This document shows positions 43,031-50,165 of a DNA stretch of 64,000 nt, in pieces (positions within the stretch are counted from its first letter, which is position 1; the number at the start of each line of letters is the position of its first letter). Source of the stretch: JADFRG01 sp036986135 (GTDB taxonomy: Bacteria > Chloroflexota > Anaerolineae > Anaerolineales > E44-bin32); assembly GCA_036986135.1 (NCBI GenBank), contig BTQZ01000008.1:1-64000 (forward strand). The letters are read 5' to 3'. The notes beneath the pieces are model-generated. The model saw only the letters and a program-made list of their open reading frames with translations. It was not told the DNA's origin and made no database searches. Made by a program: the position numbers and the translations under genes.

Positions 43031-43057
43031 CAGACGGGGAGCGAGCCGTTTGCTTTT
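43031..43057 (+). terminator. Intrinsic terminator in the cysteine operon leader
   Basis: CAGACGG (43031-43037) pairs with CCGTTTG (43046-43052, one G-T pair) over an 8-nt loop and is followed by CTTTTG. It ends 17 nt before the cysM ATG. Its 5' strand and loop can be captured by the alternative pairing with 42995-43006. Confidence 0.65.
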
Positions 43058-43074
43058 GCAGGGCTATTAATGAA

Positions 43075-43998
43075 ATGAGAAGTCCAACACAACAAATCAT
43101 CGAACGGGAAGGGCTTCTGGGGACTGTGGGGAACACTCCCATCATTCCCCTACGGCAGCTGCACTCTGGGGCGGTCGAGATCTATGCCAAGGCCGAGTGG
43201 CATAACCCCAGCGGATCGATCAAGGACCGTCCGGCGGCCGCTATCCTGCGCGAGGCGCTTCAGTCCGGTGAACTTAGCAATGGGCGAAGTCTGCTTGACT
43301 CGACCTCCGGAAACATGGGAATCGCGTATGCCACGCTCGCGGCCTCCATTGGGGTGACGGTGCATCTGACTCTGCCAGCTAACGCTAACAAAGCGCGGAA
43401 GGGGATCCTGAACGCGCTCGGAACGCAGGTCACTCTGACAGATCCGCTTGAAGGATCGGATGGGGCGCGTCATGCTGCGGCTGCAGTTGCCGCCGAGCAC
43501 CCGGACCGGTACTACTACGCGGATCAATATTCCAACCCGGCCAACTGGCGCGCGCATTTCGAAACGACTGGCCCGGAAATACTTAGAGACACGGATGGAC
43601 GCGTAACCCACTTCGTGGCGGGGCTGGGGACGACAGGAACCGTCGTCGGGACCGGCCGATATTTGAGGGAAGCGGCTCCCGGCGTCCAGATCGTTGCGTT
43701 CCAGCCTGAGGGTCCGCTGCACGGGTTAGAAGGATTGAAGAATCTATCTTCCAGCGAGGTGCCAGAGATCTTCGATCCGCGCGTGCCGGACGAAACCCTC
43801 GAGGTCAGAACGGAAGATGCATATGCCATGGCGCGGCGCCTGGCACGTGAGGAGGGTTTGTTGGTTGGCCCGTCCAGCGCGGCCGCGGCAGTAACCGCTT
43901 TGGCACTCGCTGAACGGATGGATACAGGTGTGATCGTGACGATATTTGCCGACTCAGGTTTGAAATACCTGGACCTGCCATTCTGGAACGAACCATGA
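43075..43998 (+). CDS. cysM: CysM-type cysteine synthase (sulfur-carrier dependent, probable O-phosphoserine sulfhydrylase)
   Basis: The 307-residue PLP enzyme shows NPSGSIKDRPA with the PLP Lys (about 42-52), TSGNMGIAYA, HFVAGLGTTGTVVGTGRYL and ADSGLKYL. It resembles Mycobacterium tuberculosis CysM, which uses O-phosphoserine and a protein thiocarboxylate (CysO-COSH) rather than sulfide. The loop residue equivalent to the phosphoserine-selective Arg of that enzyme appears as Lys in GLKNLSS. The alignment is from memory. The following JAMM protease, CysO-like carrier and MoeZ-like enzyme strongly support the carrier route. It overlaps the next gene by ATGA. Confidence 0.87.
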   Translation: MRSPTQQIIEREGLLGTVGNTPIIPLRQLHSGAVEIYAKAEWHNPSGSIKDRPAAAILREALQSGELSNGRSLLDSTSGNMGIAYATLAASIGVTVHLTLPANANKARKGILNALGTQVTLTDPLEGSDGARHAAAAVAAEHPDRYYYADQYSNPANWRAHFETTGPEILRDTDGRVTHFVAGLGTTGTVVGTGRYLREAAPGVQIVAFQPEGPLHGLEGLKNLSSSEVPEIFDPRVPDETLEVRTEDAYAMARRLAREEGLLVGPSSAAAAVTALALAERMDTGVIVTIFADSGLKYLDLPFWNEP

Positions 43999-44432
43999 AG
44001 CTCACGATCCCCGGCCCGGTCATGGATGAAATCCGCGGCCACGGTGAAAAGCTCTATCCTGAGGAGGGCGCCGGCCTCATCTTAGGCTCGATTGAGGGCG
44101 AGCATCGCGCGGCAAGACGGGTGCTGCCAATGCCAAATCACTTCAATTCCGGCAAACGGAATCGGCGTTATTTGCTCGATCCACAGGAAATCCTTCAGGC
44201 GGAGGAGCTTGCCGAGCAGCTCGGACTCGAGGTGATCGGAATCTTTCACTCCCATCCGGATCATCCGCCTGCCCCCTCCCAGTACGACCTGGACTGGGCA
44301 GTGCCCTGGTATGTCTATTTGATCACCCGCGTCGAACAAGGTGAGGCATCGGAATCGCGCGCCTGGCGAATGCTGGAAGACCATACGCGCATGGTCGAGG
44401 AAGTCTTAGAGATTAAGGACAGTGACGGATGA
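43995..44432 (+). CDS. mec: JAMM/MPN metallopeptidase, Mec-like (CysO-cysteine peptidase)
   Basis: The 145-residue protein is a minimal JAB1/MPN zinc peptidase. The upstream Glu is in LYPEEGAGLILG (about 20-31) and the signature IFHSHPDHPPAPSQYD gives His-x-His...Ser...Asp (about 84-99). In actinobacteria Mec releases cysteine from the CysO-cysteine adduct. Here the next gene encodes CysO joined to a membrane domain, so it may also cut after the carrier's Gly-Gly. It overlaps both neighbours by 4 bp (ATGA), which implies coupled, matched synthesis. Confidence 0.9.
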   Translation: MKLTIPGPVMDEIRGHGEKLYPEEGAGLILGSIEGEHRAARRVLPMPNHFNSGKRNRRYLLDPQEILQAEELAEQLGLEVIGIFHSHPDHPPAPSQYDLDWAVPWYVYLITRVEQGEASESRAWRMLEDHTRMVEEVLEIKDSDG

Positions 44433-45181
44433 GCCAAATTCGGGTTCCCACTCCGCTGCGCGCATACACCGAAGGACAATCGCAGCTCAAGGTCGAGGCA
44501 AGCTCCGTTGGGGAGGCCCTACAGGAGTTGACTGCGCAATTCCCTTCCATTGCTCCGCATCTGTATAACGATGAAGGGGACCTGAGACCCTACGTGAATT
44601 TGTTTGTCAACGATCAAGATGTACGAGCCCTGGATGGAGAGCAGACCGAGATCCATGATGGTGATACGCTCATGATCCTGCCGAGTATCGCTGGCGGGCT
44701 ATCTGGATCCTTGAAGGCCCTCGATCACAGCGCGATGCAGACCAGCATGGCGGTTCGCCTGGGTCTGCTTCTGGCGGCGTTCGTTGTGGATGCGCCCTGG
44801 TTGGTGGCGATCGCCAGCCTCCTGATGCTGATCGGAACAGCACGCGGAAGACCGGATTTCGTGTTCGTCTACCGGGCGCTGCGGCGTGCGGGCTGGATCT
44901 CGCCCGATCTGATCCCGGACAACCCAGAGCCGCATCGCTTCTCGCTTGGCATCGGCGGCGTTTTCCTCGCCGGCGGCACCTTGGCCTTTCTGGCAGGCCT
45001 CCCGGTTGCCGGCTGGGCGCTGACCTGGATCGTGATCGGCCTAAGTGCGCTCAATCTCTTCGGAGGGTTCTGCGTGGGGTGCGCGGCTTACTATTGGTTC
45101 AACCGCATCGGTCTTCCTGGCTTTGTAAAGGCCCCACCTCCGGGCGTATTCCCTGGTCGGCGGCCGGGCCATCCGGACTGA
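44429..45181 (+). CDS. Fusion of CysO-like ubiquitin-fold sulfur carrier and DUF4395 membrane domain
   Basis: Residues 1-90 form a ThiS/MoaD/CysO-type beta-grasp domain (FVNDQDVRALDG, IHDGDTLMILPSIAGG) that ends in Gly-Gly at 89-90, nearly the same end as mycobacterial CysO. The frame continues without a stop into residues 95-250: hydrophobic helices (LGLLLAAFVVDAPWLVAIAS) and GGFCVGCAAYYWFNRIGLPGF, the C-x-x-C hallmark of DUF4395. The carrier must have a free Gly-Gly to be thiocarboxylated, so processing after residue 90 is expected. An internal ATG at residue 103 could yield DUF4395 alone but would not free the carrier end. The next gene is a membrane thioredoxin, a common DUF4395 partner. 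Confidence 0.85.
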   Translation: MSQIRVPTPLRAYTEGQSQLKVEASSVGEALQELTAQFPSIAPHLYNDEGDLRPYVNLFVNDQDVRALDGEQTEIHDGDTLMILPSIAGGLSGSLKALDHSAMQTSMAVRLGLLLAAFVVDAPWLVAIASLLMLIGTARGRPDFVFVYRALRRAGWISPDLIPDNPEPHRFSLGIGGVFLAGGTLAFLAGLPVAGWALTWIVIGLSALNLFGGFCVGCAAYYWFNRIGLPGFVKAPPPGVFPGRRPGHPD

Positions 45182-45285
45182 GGTCTCGAAATCCGATGCA
45201 TCCCTTGTATCGCTCCGTTTCCGGGCTGCTCGTAAGCCGCGATCGTGTGATTGCAAGCAGTGGGAGGTATGCTTTTCATTGAACG

Positions 45286-45732
45286 ATGCTTGAACGCCTC
45301 TTAGTCGCGCTCGCCCTTATCTTGCTTGGGTGTCTCGCGTACCGGATATACGGCTGGTTCGTCATGCGCAGGCTAGTCCGCACGGGTTTGAACCTAGATG
45401 GATACGCGCTGGGCAAGCCAGCGATCTTGTACTTTACCGATCCTGGATGCGCGCCCTGCCAAACGGTCCAGGATCCCGCGCTGGAACAAGTTGCCGCTCA
45501 ATACGGAGAGCGACTTCAGATTATCAAGGTGCAGGCCTTTGAGAACCCGCATTTCACCGATTCTTGGGGTGTACTTTCCCTTCCCACGACTTTCATCATC
45601 GATGCACGGGGACGTCCCAGGGGCGTCAATCACGGCGTGGCGCGTGCACCGAGGCTCGTAGATCAACTCAGAGCGATCGGAGAGACGTCTCCCCTGCAGG
45701 GTGAGCCCAGTACAATCGATTCCCTGAGCTAA
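45286..45732 (+). CDS. Membrane-anchored thioredoxin-fold protein
   Basis: The 148-residue protein has one N-terminal transmembrane helix (LLVALALILLGCLAYRIYG, about 4-22) and a thioredoxin domain with redox site DPGCAPC (about 50-56) and cis-Pro at SLPTTF. Thioredoxins of this kind often lie beside DUF4395 genes, which suggests a redox pair in the membrane that could handle sulfur transfer. It lies between the CysO-DUF4395 fusion (104 bp upstream) and the MoeZ-like gene. Confidence 0.85.
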   Translation: MLERLLVALALILLGCLAYRIYGWFVMRRLVRTGLNLDGYALGKPAILYFTDPGCAPCQTVQDPALEQVAAQYGERLQIIKVQAFENPHFTDSWGVLSLPTTFIIDARGRPRGVNHGVARAPRLVDQLRAIGETSPLQGEPSTIDSLS

Positions 45733-45766
45733 TTTGTGTGTAGATCGAGATCGAAGGATGGAACCA

Positions 45767-46936
45767 ATGTCTATATCTTCCAACGGGACTGAACTCAGCC
45801 ACAAAGAAATCCTGCGCTACTCCCGCCATCTTCTGATGCCGGAGGTCGGGCTTGAGGGCCAATCGAAGCTCAAAGGCTCTTCGGTATTGATCATTGGCAC
45901 GGGCGGCTTGGGATCTCCGGTCGCAATGTATCTGGCGGCGGCGGGGGTCGGCAGGATCGGATTAGTGGATTATGACGTGGTCGATTTCACCAACTTGCAG
46001 CGCCAGATCATCCATGGAACCTCCACTTTAGGAGAACGCAAGGTGCATTCGGCCCGGGCTCGCATGCTCGATATCAATCCCGAAGTGCAGGTCGATATCT
46101 ACGATGAGCCTTTCACCTCGGAAAATGCCTTCGGGATCGCCGAGCCTTATGACGTCATTGTCGATGGGACGGACAACTTCCCCACCCGCTACCTGGTCAA
46201 CGACCTCTCCGTACTCACCGGCAAGCCCAACGTGTACGGCTCGATCTTTCGCTTCGAGGGACAGCTCAGCGTCTTCTGGGCCGAGCGTGGCCCGTGCTAC
46301 CGGTGCTTGTTTCCCGAACCCCCACCCCCGGGCCTTGTGCCCTCGTGCGCAGAAGGCGGCGTCTTCGGCGTGCTGCCCGGAACCATCGGGGCTCTCCAGG
46401 CCACCGAGACCCTCAAGCTGCTGCTGGATATCGGGGAGCCCATGATCGGTAAGCTGCTCCTTTTCGATGCCCTGGAAATGAGCTTCGAAGAACTGCGGCT
46501 CAAAAAAAACCCGAACTGTCGCGTCTGCTCAGAGAACCCGGAAGTTACCGAGTTGATCGATTACGAAGCTTTCTGCGGCGTGCCAGGCCATGACCGGGAG
46601 GAAGGCCTGCTTTCCAGCGAGTGGGAGATTGAACCTACGGAGCTCGCGCAGCGCCTGGAGAAAGGCGAACGCGTACGGTTGATCGACGTACGTGAACCAC
46701 ATGAACTCGAGATCTCGAGCATTGAAGGAGCTGAGCTCTTTCCGCTAGGTGGGCTCGCGGCGCGCTTGCATGAGCTCGACAGCGCGGACGAGATGGTGAT
46801 CTTCTGCAAGTCAGGCTCGCGAGCCGCTCGAGCGGTAGAGCTCCTGGCCGGCGCGGGATTTCGCAAACTAAAGAACCTGCGCGGAGGGATCAACGCTTGG
46901 GCACGCGAAGTAGACCCGAGCCTTCCACTCTACTAG
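45767..46936 (+). CDS. moeZ: MoeZ-type adenylyltransferase/sulfurtransferase (ThiF domain plus rhodanese)
   Basis: The 389-residue enzyme would adenylate the Gly-Gly end of a carrier and pass sulfur to form a thiocarboxylate. The ThiF/MoeB domain shows IIGTGGLGSPVAMYLA (ATP loop), DYDVVDFTNLQRQ, DGTDNFPTRYLVND and zinc Cys pairs CYRC and CRVC. The C-terminal rhodanese domain has active-site Cys in IFCKSGSRA. ATG 45767 is chosen because GAAGGATGG is properly placed upstream; a longer TTG frame starts at 45734. It completes the carrier cycle with the CysO fusion and CysM. Confidence 0.93.
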   Translation: MSISSNGTELSHKEILRYSRHLLMPEVGLEGQSKLKGSSVLIIGTGGLGSPVAMYLAAAGVGRIGLVDYDVVDFTNLQRQIIHGTSTLGERKVHSARARMLDINPEVQVDIYDEPFTSENAFGIAEPYDVIVDGTDNFPTRYLVNDLSVLTGKPNVYGSIFRFEGQLSVFWAERGPCYRCLFPEPPPPGLVPSCAEGGVFGVLPGTIGALQATETLKLLLDIGEPMIGKLLLFDALEMSFEELRLKKNPNCRVCSENPEVTELIDYEAFCGVPGHDREEGLLSSEWEIEPTELAQRLEKGERVRLIDVREPHELEISSIEGAELFPLGGLAARLHELDSADEMVIFCKSGSRAARAVELLAGAGFRKLKNLRGGINAWAREVDPSLPLY

Positions 46937-47160
46937 CGACCCGCGCGCAAACCACTCAGCAAAGAGCACCGTCCGCCCAGCGACGCCAGGCGCTTGCCGG
47001 CACGCGATGGGAGATTGGCGGAGCCTGAGCTCTCGCTCCACTGGCTCAGATGCTCGGCGGTGGCGCCGATCCCGATGGTGACTTACGAACCCGACGCAAG
47101 GTAGGGCCCATCGCTGGCGACATTCGCGCCCACATCGCCGCTGAGAGCGGCACCGAGAAA
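46937..47160 (+). other. Unexplained 224-bp region before a terminator
   Basis: No ORF with family resemblance is found on either strand; the open frame on the minus strand reads Arg/Ser/Cys-rich and looks spurious. GC-rich self-complementary segments are present (for example GCCGCT and AGCGGC, 47139-47153). The stretch ends at a strong plus-strand terminator. It may be the 3' untranslated part of the cysteine operon, a small RNA gene or a decayed gene; I cannot choose. Confidence 0.35.
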
Positions 47161-47185
47161 ATCCCGCAGGGAGCGCGGGGTTTTT
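47161..47185 (+). terminator. Rho-independent terminator
   Basis: ATCCCGC (47161-47167) pairs with GCGGGGT (47175-47181, one T-G pair) over 7 nt, followed by TTTTGTTTC. It would end transcripts from the cysteine operon or from an RNA encoded in 46937-47160. Confidence 0.85.
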
Positions 47186-47216
47186 GTTTCTTGATTTCAA
47201 GTTGTTCTGCGGCGTT

Positions 47217-48902
47217 CTAGTCGCTTGACGATTCTAGATCCGGAAGCACATACACGATTCTTCCGAAGTTACCCAGTTGAGTTTCTGAATACACGACTTC
47301 CCCGACTTCAGCAAGGTAAGGGAAGTCCTTTAAGGCAGCCTCATACGCAACCAGAATATCCCAGTTGGATTGATCCAATGGAACCAAGGAGCCATCTGCT
47401 AGAATGACTCGATTCTGCCAAAGGTTGTAATATAAATCTCGGGGGCAAATCGAGCTGATCTCGTCAGAAAATGTATATCCGGCATATTGATTTCCATACC
47501 AGAGAGCCAGGCACTTCGATGGCATGCCATATATCCGCAATATCGTGAGGGATGATCGATCGAGTGCTTGATCCAGACTGAAGTCGTCTAAGAAAACATC
47601 GATTTCTTCAACCGCGGATTGCACATTCTTGGTTTCAGCATCGTAGAGGATGAAGGATCGAATCCAGGCAACTGTGAAAATAGCAAATACTACGCTGCTT
47701 AGACCAAATTTAATGAGGCGCGGCATGGATTTCATCTGCGGTTGTGAGAAGTGCATCAATGAGAAGACTACCGCAAGCATCAGAGGGAGAGCCGCTGCGA
47801 CTGCCTGCATATAGATGACGCCGGGATGCTTTATCACCAGTGCGCTCATCAGACCAACCTGAACAATGAGACCAAAGGCGACGGCCCATAAGCCGGCGTT
47901 GGTTTTGATCGATCGGCGCTGCTGGATCGCTATCACCACGACCACTCCAATCAAAAGGCCAATCGTAATGAACAGCAAGCGCAGCTCCTCCCACAAGAAA
48001 ATGAAGTTCGCCACCGCAATCTCCAGTGAGATGAATCCTGGCGGGCCGCTCCCATGCCGACCTTGGTGGGCGCCCACTCTGATGATCCAGGAGACAAATT
48101 CCGGATATCGGTTGCTGATTGGCAGCGTCGAAACGACGAATCCCCCCAGCGAAGACACACATATCAGGACGCTCGAAATCACCGCCCTCTTCCATCCTTG
48201 ACCCGACAGGATATTGTACGTAGCCATTGCCACGATGGCGGCAACAACCCAGGTAAGGAAGTAGATTTGGACAGCTGTAAGCACTCCTAGTAAGAATCCG
48301 AGCAGGACTACCTGCGCCGAAGTCCCTCCCTTTTTGTTGACCACCAGGTAGAAAATCCCAAGACCTAATAAGGTCCCCACTGGAAAGCTGAAAGAGTTGT
48401 GCGACCAATTTATGATGTATTCAAACCCTTTGGGATGGATCGTAAAGAACAAGACGGCGACAGCAACCGCGGCGAATCCATCCGTCCAGTGATTGCCTAG
48501 GACTGTATACCTCACAAGAAGGGCCATCGTTCCCATGCTCATGAGCACGAGCAATGTGCGGACGATGAAGAGAAAGTATTCAGGATGGAGGATGTGTGCC
48601 AATGGAAATGAATCAGCGATATATCCTACAAACGGATAGGTCATCCCGAGGATTGCGGAACCGATGATCTCAATTGGGGTTCCAGGGTGGTCGATGAAAG
48701 TGTACGGCTCCCCTTTGAAAACCGACAAGGAGTTCATCAAATAGGGAATCTCAGGATCGGCGGACATGTAGAAGGGCTGCGGTTCGATTATCTGCGAGTA
48801 CAACCACCAAGCTACGATCGCAATCAGAAAAGGAGCCAACATCGCCATTCTGATTTTTTGAGGGTTATGGGTGTTCGTATGAACTTCTTCTTGTCTATCC
48901 AT
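47217..48902 (-). CDS. Polytopic membrane protein, GT-C glycosyltransferase-like (family 39 type)
   Basis: The 561-residue protein has about 10-12 transmembrane helices. The first large loop has SADPEIPY and FIDHPGTPIEIIG, acidic residues placed like the Asp-Glu and Asp-x-Gly-x-Pro motifs of GT-C enzymes (PMT/ArnT), which use lipid-linked sugars. A soluble C-terminal part of about 120 residues follows. Codon use is more AT-rich than the neighbours. It borders a patch of transposase debris, so it may have been acquired. ATG 48902 is tentative; in-frame starts exist at 48935 and 48938. Confidence 0.72.
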   Translation of the reverse strand: MDRQEEVHTNTHNPQKIRMAMLAPFLIAIVAWWLYSQIIEPQPFYMSADPEIPYLMNSLSVFKGEPYTFIDHPGTPIEIIGSAILGMTYPFVGYIADSFPLAHILHPEYFLFIVRTLLVLMSMGTMALLVRYTVLGNHWTDGFAAVAVAVLFFTIHPKGFEYIINWSHNSFSFPVGTLLGLGIFYLVVNKKGGTSAQVVLLGFLLGVLTAVQIYFLTWVVAAIVAMATYNILSGQGWKRAVISSVLICVSSLGGFVVSTLPISNRYPEFVSWIIRVGAHQGRHGSGPPGFISLEIAVANFIFLWEELRLLFITIGLLIGVVVVIAIQQRRSIKTNAGLWAVAFGLIVQVGLMSALVIKHPGVIYMQAVAAALPLMLAVVFSLMHFSQPQMKSMPRLIKFGLSSVVFAIFTVAWIRSFILYDAETKNVQSAVEEIDVFLDDFSLDQALDRSSLTILRIYGMPSKCLALWYGNQYAGYTFSDEISSICPRDLYYNLWQNRVILADGSLVPLDQSNWDILVAYEAALKDFPYLAEVGEVVYSETQLGNFGRIVYVLPDLESSSD

Positions 48903-49004
48903 AAGTAGGATTGTCCGGCAGCACTCCGTTCGCATCAAGCTTGTGTAAAGGAAGACTCCGATTAACCTACGCTGGGCAATGATATGTCAAGATATGGGGT
49001 CAGC

Positions 49005-49212
49005 GTGAGCGAACAATGACAGCGTTTCCTTGAAGATTACCGACTGAGCTGCTACTCGATCGCTGAGTTCTAGGAGCGCTTCATTATTTCCCGCAAGACA
49101 TCCCATACCACTCCGCGGCATCGCGATAAGTGGATCAACCGCCTCTATCAGATCAGCCGCCATGATCTATGGAAGTACAAGAGCCACGACGCTGTATCCA
49201 GGGTGGGCTAGG
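49005..49212 (+). pseudogene. Decayed N-terminus of an IS481-like transposase
   Basis: One frame from GTG 49005 reads QRFLEDYRLSCYSIAEF, ERFIISRKT, then DKWINRLYQISRH, broken by in-frame TGA (49017) and TAG (49068). The pattern matches the helix-turn-helix N-terminus of IS481-type transposases (...YSxxELCERYGISRKTGYKWI...). No catalytic DDE region follows. Confidence 0.6.
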
Positions 49213-49310
49213 CCGCAGGCAGGTGGACTTGGCGATCCGAGTGTAGCCGATGGGTTGAGACTGTACCCTACATACTAATAACCAATGGTCTAGCGGGAAT
49301 CCCCCTGGCC

Positions 49311-49451
49311 TCAACCATAACATCTGGAAGAATTTCCAAATCTGGACAGGCGGGTCCTTTCGATCAGATCCCTATCTGGGTCGAGGATTGCCAGGTGAGA
49401 GTCCGCGTCTCCCAGATCAAATCCCAGGAAAGTCGTGCTATTGTTTAACAT
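49311..49451 (-). pseudogene. Fragment of an IS110-like (DEDD) transposase N-terminus
   Basis: On the minus strand ATG 49451 opens a 46-codon frame ending at TGA 49313-49311. It contains FLGFDLGDADSHLAILDPDR and LIERTRL, matching the RuvC-like first strand of IS110 transposases with its catalytic-type Asp. The rest of the gene is missing. Confidence 0.5.
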
Positions 49452-49699
49452 GGCCGGTTCCTGCTTTATGCACCCTAGAGTGCGCCTAGATTGTGCTCAT
49501 CCTACCGGATGAAGCACGCATACTGGGGAACCGGCCTTCTCATTCCAATCTCGCTTTGGCAAGCTGCGAGTGGATCCAGACGCAGCCTCAGCGTGAAAAT
49601 AGTATGGTGTGGGTTTGCTGCGCCGCTCAGCTCACAGCCATTAACCCACAACAATCGTATTATTTCTGCAATGATGCCCCTGACCCAAGACATGTACTC

Positions 49700-50005
49700 G
49701 ATGAAGCCAATTTGACTCAAGAAGTTGGAGCAGCCTATGAAAAAGAGAACACTCGCCTGAAGCCGCTGGTGGCCGATCTGTCACTGGACAATGCCATCCA
49801 GAAGGAGGTGCTCTCTAATGCAATCGGCCCGGACGGACGGCGCCAGGCGGTGGAGGTGGAAGTATTGATTGAGATGTGGTGCAGGCATTACCCCATGCCG
49901 GGACGGTGCAGCGCCGTGAGACCGCACAGTTCGTTGAGGTATCGACCCCCAGCTCCGTCTGCATTCATCGCTCAACCTTCCCGGTTTCAACCGGTGCGAC
50001 TAATA
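49700..50005 (+). pseudogene. IS3-family transposase remnant (OrfA tail joined to OrfB end)
   Basis: The frame contains EKENTRLKPLVADLSLDNAI and QKEVLSNA, the leucine-zipper tail of IS3-type OrfA. About 30 residues later it has RPHSSLRYRPPAPSAFI, the C-terminal signature of OrfB. The integrase core between the two has been lost by a large deletion. The surrounding open frame (49493-50068) has no other support. Confidence 0.75.
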
Positions 50006-50165
50006 AGAAGGTTGGTACACAATCCGGGGGCACGTCACCGAAGGACTCAATGCCCTCCCAGGTGTTAGGCCCTCTTATCCGGCAACAGATATTCCGAAAT
50101 CAAGCCCATTGCTTGGTCGTTTGCGATGCTGCAAACTAAGGCACCAATGCATAGGGAAGTGGGTC

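Noticed and set aside
42873..43074. T-box, SAM, cobalamin, SRP RNA or 6S RNA in the cysM leader
   Set aside because: The T-box AGGGTGG core, the SAM and cobalamin core strings and the SRP GGAAGCAG motif are not present, and the fold is multi-stem rather than the long rod of 6S RNA.
46868..47200. Minus-strand 110-residue frame after moeZ
   Set aside because: Cys/Arg-rich composition, overlap with moeZ and the terminator, and no motif.
49493..50068. 191-residue open frame as a functional gene
   Set aside because: Only its IS3 OrfA and OrfB fragments are recognisable; the integrase core is missing and the first 70 residues match nothing.
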